In this document: positions 16,303 through 27,100 of the stretch, piece after piece
Layout of the letters: every line of letters begins with the position of its first letter
How positions within the stretch are numbered: position 1 is the stretch's first letter
Notes under the pieces: model-generated
What the model saw: only the letters and a program-made list of their open reading frames with translations
Told to the model about the DNA's origin: nothing
Database searches by the model: none
Assembly: GCF_002742335.1 (NCBI RefSeq)
Contig: NZ_MDGR01000007.1
Location: 1,244,501-1,308,500, forward strand
Source: Reichenbachiella sp. 5M10
Lineage (GTDB): Bacteria; Bacteroidota; Bacteroidia; Cytophagales; Cyclobacteriaceae
Reading direction: 5' to 3'
Length of the DNA: 64,000 bases
Position numbers and translations under genes: made by a program

Positions 16303-18898
16303 TGGGTATGAATTTTAGGGTTCGAATTTGTAATAAATTATTCTCTTTGTCGCTACTATTGAAGACCATGTATAGATCTTGTTTGCCAGTCGTAGGCTGG
16401 ATTGTGAGCTGCTGCATTGGGTCCGTATCGAAAGACATAGTTCCAATTTCTGGGCCTGTAGCCGACCCTAGTCTGACGGATAGGGTGACAGGCAGAGCGG
16501 TGATTTTTTTGCTTTGGAATACAATTGCTTCAATGTCAGTCAAGTCTATGTCTTTGTATCGTACAAAGCCTTGATCGTAGATGCGATGTATCCCTTTGTT
16601 ATTCATTTGGGCCTCATGCAGGCTGTCAGCCTTACTGGCTTTCATGAGATTGGACTGGAGAGGCACAGACAGTGTTTTCGCGATTGGAGAGAGTCCTTTT
16701 GCTCCACGGTCGGTGTATTGAGCACTCAGTACGATGGTTTTTTTGTTTTCAATGGGATCTGCTTCAAAAGTGCCCTTCAGAGCCTTTTTTTCTTTTGGAG
16801 CTTCGCCCAATGAGAGGACGTATTCCACCATACTTTGTACTTCTTCTTGGGTGAAGTCCGGATGAGCAGACATAGAATGATCTCCCCAGGCACCGCTCCC
16901 TCCTTTGATGATCTTTGCCCCCAGGTAGTCCATGGCATTGTCGTCATTTTTGTAGCGCTGGGCTACCTCGACGAATGAAGGGCCTACGGATACTCCGTCG
17001 ATTTTGTGGCAAGACATACAGTCTGATTTGCTGATTAGCGTCTCTCCGCTGGTGACAGGCATCTGATGTCCTAGAACCTGTGCTTGGTCAAAACCATCCA
17101 TGTATAGGATGTCGAAGTTGATCTCATCACGTGCGATTTCTTTTCCAGATTGACCATCTTGTGGATCGGTGACAGTGACTTCATATCGGATGGGGCGGTT
17201 GGGCCAGTAGAAAGTCTGGTTGCCTTGGATAGCTATGTCTATATGCGGAGCATCATTTCCTACTTCTATTTTGAACTGTTCCATCAGCGTGTGGCCTGCG
17301 GGGTCTCGGAGTGTCAACCGGGGGTAATAGATACCATTTTCTTCGAAGGTGTAGGTGATTGAGGGAGATTCAAATTCTTCTTCCCCTATTTTCCATACAT
17401 AGTCCAAGTCATCTTGATCGTAATCGATTGATTGTGATGCATCAAGAGTAACAGTGAGTGGGCTGCTGCCGTGGTTGGTTGATACGTTGACTTTCATGAC
17501 AGGTGTTCGGTTGCCTCGATCGAAGCTAATACGACTCAGGCGAGCGTCTTCATTTTGTTTGAACCATGCCGTGCCGTATTCGAGGATGTAGAGTTTACCG
17601 TCCTGTCCAAAGGCCATGTCTATGATGTTGCTGTACTCACTACTTGGAGTAAAGGGTTGAAAGTCTGAGGGGGAACCTGATTCGTCAACCTGAATGGTGA
17701 ATATCCAGTCGCGCATCCAATCATAAATGAAGAGACGCTGGTCAAAGTAAGAGGGAAACCCTGTTTTCTTATTCATACCTTCTTGGGTATAAAAGACGGG
17801 GCCTGTCATCGCCGTACGGCCTCCTGTAGCCAACTGAGGAAACTCAGGGCTAGTTGAGTACGGGTAAAAAATCATGGCTGGCCTTGGTAGGGGGAGATTA
17901 GAAATACCCGTGTTGTATTTGGAGGTGTTGATGGGCTTTTTGGGATCAAAGTAGCCTTCACTTTCCTGAGTGGTGAAGTTCCAATCTGCATAAGGCTTGT
18001 TGTCTCCGACGAATAGCGGCCAGCCGTAGTAGCCGGGTGTCATCGCTACGTTCATTTCGTCGTGACCTCTCGGGCCGCGTATACTGTCATTGTCTCCTGC
18101 ATCTGGCCCGACATCTCCCCAAAACAACCAGTTTCTTGTTTGGTCGACGGTGATGCGGTAGGGATTTCTACAACCCATCACATAGATCTCAGGTCGGGTT
18201 TTGGGGTTGTCGTCGACGAAGAGGTTGCCTTCAGGAATAGAATAGCTGCCGTCGAGTTCGGGTTTGATACGTAGGATTTTCCCCCTAAGGTCGTTGGTGT
18301 TGGATGAGGTACGGCGCGCATCAAAAGCTTTGAATCCCTCACGGTCATCGTCAATGGGGGCATAGCCTTTGGATTGGAAAGGGTTGGTGTCGTCACCGGT
18401 AGAGAGGTAGAGTAGCCCGTCAGGACCAAACTCGATCGATCCTCCTGTATGGCAGCACACGTCACGTTGTGTTGGGACAACGAGCATGATTTTTTCGTCA
18501 GAGAGTCCGTTTTGATCAAAAACGAATCGAGACAGATGCTGCTTCGGTTCTTCGCCTATCGGTGAATAATAAAGGTATATCCAATGGTTGGTACGATAAT
18601 TTGGGTCCAGAGCGAGCCCCATGAGTCCGTCTTCGAACCCATCGTGTACAGGGAGACTGTCTGTTGTCACCATCGACATTTTTTCAGGGTCGTAGAGTTT
18701 GATGCTGCCCTTGCGCTCGACGAACAGGATTTGTCCATTGGGCAAGATGTCTAATTCTACTGGTTCGTTGAGGTTTTTGAGAAACACTTCTTGTGTGAAT
18801 CGGTGTTCATCTGGCAGGGAGTTCTCATCGTAGATTTGGGTGTGGCAAGATGCTAGAATCGTGCCTAGCACGAGCATCAATAGGGCATGTGTTTTCAT
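16295..18898 (-). CDS. PQQ-type sugar dehydrogenase with PKD and cytochrome c domains (lipoprotein)
   Basis: 867 residues. A lipoprotein signal (ILASC, Cys 18) is followed by a glucose/sorbosone-dehydrogenase beta-propeller about 35-460 (LNEPVELDILPNGQILFVER, HTGGSIEFGPDGLLYLSTGD, YGWPLFVGDN), a PKD domain about 465-550 (LDASQSIDYDQDDLDYVWK), a c-type cytochrome with CMSCH near residue 626 and an expected distal Met, and a C-terminal carbohydrate-binding-like beta domain. It probably oxidises a sugar or glycoside in the periplasm or at the outer membrane and passes electrons to the heme domain. It is the first gene of the operon running down to about 12.8 kb. Confidence 0.87.
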   Translation of the reverse strand: MKTHALLMLVLGTILASCHTQIYDENSLPDEHRFTQEVFLKNLNEPVELDILPNGQILFVERKGSIKLYDPEKMSMVTTDSLPVHDGFEDGLMGLALDPNYRTNHWIYLYYSPIGEEPKQHLSRFVFDQNGLSDEKIMLVVPTQRDVCCHTGGSIEFGPDGLLYLSTGDDTNPFQSKGYAPIDDDREGFKAFDARRTSSNTNDLRGKILRIKPELDGSYSIPEGNLFVDDNPKTRPEIYVMGCRNPYRITVDQTRNWLFWGDVGPDAGDNDSIRGPRGHDEMNVAMTPGYYGWPLFVGDNKPYADWNFTTQESEGYFDPKKPINTSKYNTGISNLPLPRPAMIFYPYSTSPEFPQLATGGRTAMTGPVFYTQEGMNKKTGFPSYFDQRLFIYDWMRDWIFTIQVDESGSPSDFQPFTPSSEYSNIIDMAFGQDGKLYILEYGTAWFKQNEDARLSRISFDRGNRTPVMKVNVSTNHGSSPLTVTLDASQSIDYDQDDLDYVWKIGEEEFESPSITYTFEENGIYYPRLTLRDPAGHTLMEQFKIEVGNDAPHIDIAIQGNQTFYWPNRPIRYEVTVTDPQDGQSGKEIARDEINFDILYMDGFDQAQVLGHQMPVTSGETLISKSDCMSCHKIDGVSVGPSFVEVAQRYKNDDNAMDYLGAKIIKGGSGAWGDHSMSAHPDFTQEEVQSMVEYVLSLGEAPKEKKALKGTFEADPIENKKTIVLSAQYTDRGAKGLSPIAKTLSVPLQSNLMKASKADSLHEAQMNNKGIHRIYDQGFVRYKDIDLTDIEAIVFQSKKITALPVTLSVRLGSATGPEIGTMSFDTDPMQQLTIQPTTGKQDLYMVFNSSDKENNLLQIRTLKFIPND

Positions 18899-18926
18899 AG
18901 TATGTCTTTCAGCTTTCTCTCGTTCC

Positions 18927-18934
18927 CAAACTTA
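18927..18934 (-). promoter_or_regulatory. Possible -7 box of the sugar-dehydrogenase operon
   Basis: The minus strand reads TAAGTTTG, a match to TAnnTTTG, 29 bases before the ATG at 18898. No good TTTG lies 19 bases upstream, so this is a partial promoter match. Confidence 0.45.
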
Positions 18935-19414
18935 TATCAATCGGATATGAAACGTGAATTTTACGCGTCATTTATCTGTTCAAATTTGGGCAATGTGTAA
19001 ATGACCCTGTGATATGAAATGAATGTCCACCTATGTGACAGGAGGTAGTCGCCAAAATCCCATGCGGACGGAACGAACGGAGAGACCTGTAGTTGTCTCT
19101 GCTATTGGTGGTGACTGCTATGTACAGATGATAGCATAAGTACTGGATGAAGCAATAAATGAAGGCCAGTCACCCGTTTAGTGACCGGCCTTACAGGTAA
19201 ATGAAAAGGGTACTATCTTTACTGCAAGGCTTGTTGTGTCACACACACACACAAATGGGACACCTTGAAGTGATTTACATGGGATAGCAGTCCATGAGGA
19301 AAATAGCGTGTAGTGATGAGCTCGTGGTGAGATCAGCAAATCACAGGATGAGACATGGTGATCCTATGCTGTGTACGGATGTATAGCAGTCACGACGAGA
19401 CAATAAGACAATAA
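18935..19414. other. Gene-free stretch with a hairpin and a CA microsatellite
   Basis: About 480 bases without a recognisable gene. Two things stand out: a 12-bp hairpin at 19162-19192, and a short (CA)n run near 19239-19251. The rest shows no promoter pair or frame that I can support. Confidence 0.5.
19162..19192 (-). terminator. Hairpin, possible minus-strand terminator
   Basis: AAGGCCAGTCAC and GTGACCGGCCTT form 12 pairs around a 7-base loop. The single mismatch on the plus strand becomes a G-U pair on the minus strand, so the RNA hairpin is stable in the minus direction. No T run follows. It could end transcripts from the small gene at 19415. Confidence 0.4.
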
Positions 19415-19762
19415 TTATAAATGAAATTTGAGTTGCCCAAACAGCAGGTAGAGTTTAGTGCTTTCTATTTGGAAAGCGACTTTCCCCAACAGTGATTTGG
19501 TCGTGACGAAAGGGATACTGAATAAGCGTAATAGACTGGTAGGTGGATGGCCGTCGTAACCATGCGAAGGTGAGTTTCCTTGTTTGTCGGCCTCTTCTAA
19601 TTCTTTCAGTTCAGACTTTTCTTCCTGTTCTAGTTCGATGAGCTCTTTGTCATCCGTCAGCTGTTGGTACCAGAAAAATTCTGTGGTACTGAGAATCAGC
19701 AGCGAGGCAATGACAATATGGAAGTAGTTTGTTTTCAATGTATACGAAAGATACAATTTCAC
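19415..19762 (-). CDS. Hypothetical small membrane-anchored protein
   Basis: The frame has no ATG. GTG at 19762 and TTG at 19741 are possible starts; GTG gives about 115 residues. A single hydrophobic segment (FHIVIASLLILSTTEFFWY) precedes an acidic, coiled-coil-like stretch (ELIELEQEEKSELKELEEADK). The pattern looks protein-like rather than random, but no family was recognised and the start is uncertain. It stands alone in a gene-poor region. Confidence 0.42.
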   Translation of the reverse strand: MKLYLSYTLKTNYFHIVIASLLILSTTEFFWYQQLTDDKELIELEQEEKSELKELEEADKQGNSPSHGYDGHPPTSLLRLFSIPFVTTKSLLGKVAFQIESTKLYLLFGQLKFHL

Positions 19763-19933
19763 TGCTAATCTAGTAAAGTCAATGTGTTCTCCAAACAACT
19801 GGAGGTGAATGTTTGTGTAAATGATGAGTACTCGAATAGAATTTGTTTTCTTCCAGTTTATAGACTTACCACGGGTAAGGGGTGAATGTCAATTATACTG
19901 GGGATGATTATAGTCTATTGATCCTGGAGTGGT

Positions 19934-22180
19934 TTACTTGAGTTTTTTGGAAGGAAGGAATTTGAGAATAAGAACTGGGAGTAGTGTCAAGTCAGCGATC
20001 AATGCAACAAGAAAAGATACACTGACAAAAAGACCTGTATTGAACGTGGCTGCAAATTGCGAAAAGCAAAATACTGCAAAGCCAGAAGTCAGAATGATGG
20101 TGGTAATGATGATGGGTTCGCCGGTTGCTAAAATCGTACGTTGAATGGCAGTATGCATGGACTTGCCAGCGATGCGCTCTTCACGCATTTTGCTCAAGAA
20201 ATGGATGGTGTCGTCTACCACGATTCCAAACGAGATGGCAAAAATGATCGATGTGCCGAGGTTGATAGGGATGCCAAAGAAGCCCATCACGGCAGCTATG
20301 GCCAAGATAGGGAAAAGGTTAGGGATGAGGGTGATTAAGATCATACGCCAAGATTTGAACATGTATCCAGCGATCATACTGACGATGATGACTGCACCGA
20401 AGAGTCCTTTCATCAAGTTCATAGAGAGTGTTGCATGGCTTTTTTCAATGAGTTGTGACGAACCTGTGATGCGGTAATCAAGCGTTGATTTGTCAAGCCA
20501 TTGGTCGATTTTTTGAGAGAAGACCTTACTGCGCTCGGTAGCATCCTTGGTACCAAAGTCCTTAGAGAAGCCACTGATTTGAGCCAAGTTGCCATCTGTA
20601 ACTTTGAAAAACCGCTCTTCGATTTTTCCTTTTTCGATCATCTGAAAGACACGTGACCAGTCTCGATCGGTTTGAGGCAAACGGTAGTTCTTGGCCAATC
20701 CGCTGTGTTGCATCTGGTGGATGGATTTGACCAATGTAGCGGGAGAAATCAGGTTGTTGGCATTGAGAGTCTGGTGAGCAACCTGTTCGATAGAATCGAT
20801 GAGCGTGATGACTTTTTTGGAATAGATGGTGGCACTGTCTGGTGTCCAGAGACTCATCGTAAAGGGCTTGGTGCCTCCGTAGTTTGCATCGAAATAGCTA
20901 AAGTCTTCTTTGACAGGGTCGTTTTTGGGCAAGTCGTCGATGAGGTAGGCGTTGATCTCTATTTTTGAAATGCCGACAATCACCAAGACAAATGCTATAC
21001 CAAACGAAATAATGATGGTCTGTGGGCGATGGATCACCCAAGTGTGGAGTGTCATGAGGACGGACTTGAGCACTTTGTTGGACTTCTTGCGCTTGAGTTT
21101 GGGCCGAATGAGGAACATCAATTGAGGGAATAGCAAGTAGGTTAATCCAAAGGCAAACATGATTCCAACAGCACTATACATGCCTAAGTCTATGATCGGT
21201 TGGACACGTACAGAGATCAAAGTGATGAACCCCACTGCAGTGGTGAGTGAGGTGAGTAGGGTCGCGAATCCTACTTTTTTGACCGCTGTGTTGATGGCCT
21301 GCGGAAGGGGTGTTCCAAGTGTGGCTTCTTCTTGCGCATGGGCGAAAAGATGGATGATGTCGGACATTGAGACCACAAGGAGTATAGATGGAATCAGTGT
21401 GGAGAGGATGTCGATTTCTTTCCCAACTAGAGTCATGAAACTGAGTGTCATGACGACTGAGAGTAGTGAGATGAGTAGGGATGCTGCCACCATACTTGGT
21501 CGACGAATGAAAATGATGAGCATAACCAAAATCGTGATACCACTAAAAATGAGAAAGAAAGTGAAATCCTCCTGCACAGCCCAAACGTAGGCACGCTCTC
21601 CAATGGGACGTCCTGCTAGTCTGACTTTGTCAAAGCGGTAATTGTCGACGGTACCGTAGAGTTGAGTAACGTAGATGTCAGACTGTTTTTTTTGCTCAAA
21701 TTTGCGGTGGCTGACGATGATTTTGATGCTTTCTGAATGTTCGGAGATGAACTGGTCACGGACTTGCGGTTCTTTGTAGATCTTGGCACTGTCCTTGGCG
21801 AGCAGGTCAGGATTGTCAAGGTGTAGGTAGGGTAGTTCGAGATAGCCCATGGGACTTTTGACCAGTTTTTTGAGGTTGACGAGCGAGATGACTTTTTGTG
21901 TACCTGAGAGATCTTCGAGGGCATTTATGAGCGAATCGGTACGTTGTAGGAAGTCCGGTTGGAATAGTCCCGCTTTGTTGGAAAGGGCAAGGAGGATGTA
22001 GTCATTGTCGTGCCCAAATTTCTCGGTGAAGGACTTGTAATAGATCAGGTCTGGATCATCCAGTGGAAAGAAGGCGTCTAGGTCGTTGTTGAATCGGAGG
22101 TGAATCAACTGGCTCCCAAGAGAGACAACCAATACAAAGGTGATGACAAGGGAGAGAATAGAGGACTTTTTATTGATCAT
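19934..22180 (-). CDS. RND superfamily exporter, MMPL type
   Basis: 748 residues from the ATG at 22180 (MINKKSSILSLVITF); an in-frame TTG 24 bases earlier is unlikely. It has the internal-duplication layout of MMPL/HAE3 transporters: one helix, a large periplasmic loop, five helices (FFLIFSGITILVMLIIFIRR onward), then the same again. The membrane blocks GIMFAFGLTYLLFPQLMFL and ISFGIVVDDTIHFLSKMREE carry the polar residues of the RND proton path. MMPL proteins export lipids or hopanoids, but the substrate is unknown here. It is monocistronic, divergent from thyA. Confidence 0.88.
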   Translation of the reverse strand: MINKKSSILSLVITFVLVVSLGSQLIHLRFNNDLDAFFPLDDPDLIYYKSFTEKFGHDNDYILLALSNKAGLFQPDFLQRTDSLINALEDLSGTQKVISLVNLKKLVKSPMGYLELPYLHLDNPDLLAKDSAKIYKEPQVRDQFISEHSESIKIIVSHRKFEQKKQSDIYVTQLYGTVDNYRFDKVRLAGRPIGERAYVWAVQEDFTFFLIFSGITILVMLIIFIRRPSMVAASLLISLLSVVMTLSFMTLVGKEIDILSTLIPSILLVVSMSDIIHLFAHAQEEATLGTPLPQAINTAVKKVGFATLLTSLTTAVGFITLISVRVQPIIDLGMYSAVGIMFAFGLTYLLFPQLMFLIRPKLKRKKSNKVLKSVLMTLHTWVIHRPQTIIISFGIAFVLVIVGISKIEINAYLIDDLPKNDPVKEDFSYFDANYGGTKPFTMSLWTPDSATIYSKKVITLIDSIEQVAHQTLNANNLISPATLVKSIHQMQHSGLAKNYRLPQTDRDWSRVFQMIEKGKIEERFFKVTDGNLAQISGFSKDFGTKDATERSKVFSQKIDQWLDKSTLDYRITGSSQLIEKSHATLSMNLMKGLFGAVIIVSMIAGYMFKSWRMILITLIPNLFPILAIAAVMGFFGIPINLGTSIIFAISFGIVVDDTIHFLSKMREERIAGKSMHTAIQRTILATGEPIIITTIILTSGFAVFCFSQFAATFNTGLFVSVSFLVALIADLTLLPVLILKFLPSKKLK

Positions 22181-22401
22181 TGCAAGAAGTAAATCAGGTC
22201 GCAATATTAACTCAGATTGATCAATCCCAACAGTCCTCGATGTAGAAAGTCGTGGATCATCTAGCTAGTGGGAATTATAGAGCTGAGCAACCGCTATTGA
22301 GTACTCGAGAATGTGGCCATTTATAGATTCTTCTGCATTCTGTTTTGCATAAATCGACTACTTTTGAAAAAAACAATACTTTAAGAACAAGCACTACCAC
22401 G

Positions 22402-23196
22402 ATGAAGCAATACCAGGAACTGATGCGAAGGATAATGAATGAAGGGGTACAGAAGGGAGACCGTACCGGTACCGGTACCAAAAGTGTATTTGGGCATCAG
22501 ATGCGTTTTGATTTGTCAGAAGGCTTTCCGCTTGTGACCACCAAAAAGCTGCACTTGCGCTCGATTATTCATGAGTTGTTGTGGTTTTTGAAAGGAGATG
22601 ATAACATCGACTATCTCAAGGCTAATGGCGTATCGATATGGGACGAATGGGCAGACGAAAACGGTAAACTGGGTCCGGTGTACGGAGTGCAGTGGCGCAG
22701 TTGGCCCACAAGTGATGGACAGACTATAGATCAGATCTCACAGTTGATCCATGATATCAAGACCAATCCAAATTCGCGACGTTTGATCGTGAGTGCTTGG
22801 AATGTGGCGGATGTGCCTCAGATGGCTTTACCTCCTTGTCATGCTTTTTTTCAGTTTTATGTAGCAGAAGGCAAGTTGAGTTGTCAATTATACCAGCGTA
22901 GTGCAGACGTGTTTTTGGGTGTCCCTTTCAATATTGCATCGTATGCTCTCTTGACTATGATGGTCGCACAAGTTTGTGATTTGGAACCAGGTGATTTTGT
23001 CCACACTCTTGGTGATGCACATTTGTATTCCAATCATATGGAACAGACCGAATTGCAGCTGTCTCGTGAGTGTAGACCGCTTCCTACGATGACTATCAAT
23101 CCAGACGTGAAGGATATATTTGATTTCAAATTTGAGGATTTTGAGTTGACGAACTACGACCCGCACCCACACATCAAAGGCGCTGTAGCTGTATAG
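22402..23196 (+). CDS. thyA: Thymidylate synthase
   Basis: 264 residues, exactly the length of the E. coli enzyme, with the catalytic Cys at 146 in [12 protein letters not shown]. It makes dTMP from dUMP with methylene-tetrahydrofolate. Other blocks: [63 protein letters not shown]-like and ending IKGAVAV. The ATG at 22402 ([11 protein letters not shown]) gives the family N-terminus; the open frame extends to 22345 without support. Its partner folA is elsewhere in the window (38780). Confidence 0.97.
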   Translation: MKQYQELMRRIMNEGVQKGDRTGTGTKSVFGHQMRFDLSEGFPLVTTKKLHLRSIIHELLWFLKGDDNIDYLKANGVSIWDEWADENGKLGPVYGVQWRSWPTSDGQTIDQISQLIHDIKTNPNSRRLIVSAWNVADVPQMALPPCHAFFQFYVAEGKLSCQLYQRSADVFLGVPFNIASYALLTMMVAQVCDLEPGDFVHTLGDAHLYSNHMEQTELQLSRECRPLPTMTINPDVKDIFDFKFEDFELTNYDPHPHIKGAVAV

Positions 23197-23270
23197 GGAG
23201 CACAAGGCTTCGTGAGGGCAAGAGGGAAGTGTTGGTTCATGGTTTTAGCAGCAGTAGTGCTTGAAGTCAG

Positions 23271-23310
23271 AGGTCTAATATTCTGTTTTTGCCGTTTAGA
23301 CCTTGTTTTT
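23271..23310 (+). terminator. Probable terminator after thyA
   Basis: AGGTCTAA (23271-23278) pairs with TTAGACCT (23296-23303) around a 17-base loop, followed by TGTTTTT. The long loop makes it weaker than the other terminators here. Confidence 0.5.
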
Positions 23311-23416
23311 AACCTTGCAAGACAATGTTGGTTTAATCTATCGCAAATGCTAGACCTTATGGGAGTGCATTTGTTTCAAATATTCATTTCCTTAGTGGAA
23401 ACAACAATACCTCCAA

Positions 23417-24085
23417 ATGGAAAGAAGTAGCGTATTCGATATGATTGGACCCATCATGATCGGTCCATCTAGTTCGCACACTGCCGGAGTAGTGCGCATC
23501 GGTCGAGTAGGAGTCAAACTCCTCGGTGGCGTGCCAGATACGGCTGAAATCACGTTTTATAACTCCTTTGCACAGACGTACGAAGGGCATGGTAGTGACC
23601 GTGCCATCGTAGCGGGTTTGCTGGATTTTGATACCGATGATGAGCGGATCAAGCAGTCTTTTGATCACGCTCAGGGCAAATTGACTTACAAGTTTCGATC
23701 GATTGGCAATGCTTCTACGAAGCACCCCAATACGATACAACTCAAGCTCAGCAGAGGCGACAAGAAAATCGAACTCGAAGGAGAGAGTAGAGGAGGAGGA
23801 GTCATCCGAATCTCACACGTTAATGGGTTCAATTCAGGGTTTACAGCCAATCTACATACGTTGATTGTGACGACCGATGATGCACAGGGGAGTATTGCCT
23901 TCATCTCTGATGTGATCTCACACGATGATTGCAACATCGCTACGATGACGGTTTCCCGCAAGGGGAAAAATGATATCGCTTGTCAGATCATCGAGATGGA
24001 TTCGGGTATTCACGAAATCACACTTCAGTATATCAAGAACATCAAGTGGGTACATGAGGTGATTTATATCCCTGTGATTGGTTGA
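23417..24085 (+). CDS. sdaAB: L-serine dehydratase, beta subunit (Fe-S type)
   Basis: 222 residues. It begins with the family signature SSVFDMIGPIMIGPSSSHTAG and includes FYNSFAQTYEGHGSDRAIVAGLLDFD-like blocks, then a C-terminal ACT domain (about 148-220, LIVTTDDAQGSIAFISDVISHDDCNI). With the alpha subunit, which carries the 4Fe-4S cluster, it deaminates serine to pyruvate and ammonia. The alpha subunit is not adjacent here, so it must be encoded elsewhere. The next gene follows after about 85 bases. Confidence 0.93.
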   Translation: MERSSVFDMIGPIMIGPSSSHTAGVVRIGRVGVKLLGGVPDTAEITFYNSFAQTYEGHGSDRAIVAGLLDFDTDDERIKQSFDHAQGKLTYKFRSIGNASTKHPNTIQLKLSRGDKKIELEGESRGGGVIRISHVNGFNSGFTANLHTLIVTTDDAQGSIAFISDVISHDDCNIATMTVSRKGKNDIACQIIEMDSGIHEITLQYIKNIKWVHEVIYIPVIG

Positions 24086-24169
24086 TTTGGGGCAGGCTTT
24101 GTCTGTCCGGATCTTGCGATTGACAGGACGAAACGCTAAGTTGGTCTTTCATTTAATCTCAAAGTAGCT

Positions 24170-27100
24170 ATCAAAAACTTTAGTATATATCGTGCGTCTG
24201 CTGGTTCGGGCAAGACCTATACCTTGACATACAATTACCTGCGGTTGGTGCTGCGCTACCCAGAATATTTCAAATCGGTACTGGCAGTGACATTCACCAA
24301 CAAGGCCACCCAAGAAATGAAATCTCGTATCGTAGAGACACTGCGCGACTTGGGCAAGGGCGAGCATAGCATGTCGGTCGATTTGTGTGAGGATTTGGGA
24401 CTTGACGGAGTGCAGCTGAAGCATCGTGCTCAGACGGTGCTCAATACCATCTTGCACAACTATTCCTTTTTCGCGGTGACGACCATTGATGCCTTTTTTC
24501 AGAAGGTAGTGCGTTCTTTTGCCAAGGAAATAGGTATACACACGGGATTCAAAATCGAGCTGGATCAAAACAAAGTATTGGGAGAGGTGATTGATCGATT
24601 GATTCTCAAGCTCTCCGAAGACCCACAGTTGCTGCGTTGGTTGACGGATTTTGCGATCAGTCAGATCAACGAAGGAAAATCTTGGGATACATACAAAAGC
24701 ATCTTGAGTTTGTCCAAAGAGTTGTTCAAAGAGCAAGTCGTACGACACAAAGAGGAAATGTTTGCCAAACTCGAGGATGCCGAATTCATGAATCAGGCGC
24801 TGGACCAGGTACGCAGCAGTGTCAGGGATTTTGAGCGTAGGTATCAGAAATTGGGAAGGGATGCGGTTGACTTTTGCGAAGGCAATGGGCTCAATGAATC
24901 TAGCTTTGTCTATGGAGAAAAAGGTGTGGCAGGCTACTTCTACAAGGTCAAAGAGGGAGAGATGAAGGAACCTGGTGCGCGGGTGACCAATGCACTAGAG
25001 AAGGAAGCATGGGTCACCAAGAAATCGCCGGATCGAGACATGGTGATGCAAGTCGTGGGATCTGGATTGCAGGGTATCGTAGCTGAGATGGTGGAGTACT
25101 ACGAGGAGAACATCGATCGTTACCAGTCCTTGGTACAGATTTCTAGGCAGCTATATGCTTTTGGACTCCTGTCCAAAATCTCTCAAGAGATTGCCTACTA
25201 CAAGGAGGACAATGAGCTGCTATTGATTTCGGATTTTCAACTGTTCCTCAACGAAATCATTCAGGATAGTGATTCTCCCTATGTGTATGAAAAAATTGGG
25301 ACGAGATACAAGCATTTTCTGATTGACGAATTTCAGGATACGAGTAGCATGCAGTGGGGTAATTTCAAGCCACTTGTGCTAGATAGCTTGGCTAGTGGTC
25401 ATTTCAATATGGTCGTGGGAGATGTCAAACAGTCGATCTACCGATGGCGTGGGGGGGATTGGGACATTCTTTTGACGAAAGTCAAAGAAGGCATCGATCC
25501 CACTGTAGTGGAAGAACGAAACTTAGCGACCAACCGAAGGAGCAAGCAGAACGTGGTGGCATTTAACAACGATTTTTTTGAGCGAGCTCCCCAGATGATG
25601 GAAGGAGAACTCGAAGCACCCGAAAGCGCAGCGCTGCGGATACAAGAAGCTTACGAGGGAAGTAGTCAGGAGTACTTTGATACGTCGGAGGAAGGTTTGG
25701 TTCAGCTGCGATTTTATGAGAAATCTGAGGACGGAGAAGAGCATCCGTTGACTCAGCTGATCGAAGATGTGCAGGCACTACAGCGGGCGAATTATGGCCT
25801 GAGTGATATTGCGATACTGGTGCGTAAAAATGACGAAGGCCGCAAGGTGGCTGAGGCACTCATGAAGTATCAGATGGATCACCCAGACGATGGGTTTGGC
25901 TATGATGTGTTGTCCAATGAATCGTTGTTTATCAAAAACAACAAAGCCGTGCACTTGATCCTACAGTTGCTCTACTACCTCATGGAACCTAAGGAGCGAC
26001 TGTATCAGAAGCAGGTGCAATATGCACTCCAGTCCTGCTATGCGATGGAAGAATGGGAGAGCCAATGGAATACGGTCAAAGACCATCGGTCAAAGTGGCT
26101 GACGCTGCGCTTGTCGGAGTTGATCAATGATATCGTACGGGAGTTTGACTTGATGGCCAAAGGAGAAGACTTGCCGTATGTCATGGCGTTTCAAGATGCA
26201 GTGGAGGATTTTCTAATGTACGAGAGTGATACCTTGGTGGACTTCCTCACCTGGTGGCTAGAGAACGAGCGGCGTTCGATTCAGGTGTCGGGTGATCAGG
26301 ACGCTATGACCATCATGACGATACACCAGTCCAAAGGTTTGCAGTTCAAAGCGGTACTGATCCCGTATTGTCAGTGGACCCTGGAGCACAAGAGTGGTGG
26401 TTTCACGACGCAGTTTCTATGGAGTGGACGTGCGGCGAGTTCTGGATTGGTGGATCTGCCGTTGGTGCCGATTGTGTATACTTCAGGGTTAAAGAATACA
26501 GTTTTTGCTCCGGATTATTGGACTGAGCGACACGATATTCATTTGGATAATCTCAATATGCTCTATGTAGCGATGACGCGTGCGGAGGAGGTGTTGATTA
26601 TCACTTCTACGACGGATGGATACGGTTCTGGTCGATTGAAGACTAGTGGTCACCTGATGTATCGTTATGCCTTGACGCAAGGGTTAGTAGAAGAGGGTGG
26701 GCGCACCGTTGAAATTGGAGTGTTGCCGGCAATCAGGAATTATCACGAGGATTTGATGCGGACTTTTGAAATAACACCGCGCCGAATGTTCAATGCCTTC
26801 GGTGACAATATCTCTCTACGTCACCAATCGAGAATACTAGAAGAGGCTCAGCTCGAATCGATCAATTATGGAGATATTGTGCATTGGATTTACTCCAAGA
26901 TCGCACAGCGTAGTGATTTTGGGTCAGCCATCGAGATGGCCACTATCAAGTTTGGTCTCAGTGGGGAGGAATTGGAGCAGATCAAGAGTCATTTGCGTCA
27001 GATTTGGGAGTTGCCAGGGGTGTCACGCTGGTTTACTGAAGACTGGGAGGTCAAAAATGAAGCATCGATACTCCTGTCTGATGGCAAGATGAAAAGGCCC

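Noticed and set aside
19235-19255. Short CA microsatellite
   Set aside because: Only a few dinucleotide units, outside any gene; nothing suggests phase variation.
24149-24748. 199-codon minus-strand frame
   Set aside because: It lies antisense to the conserved helicase start and has no protein-like features.
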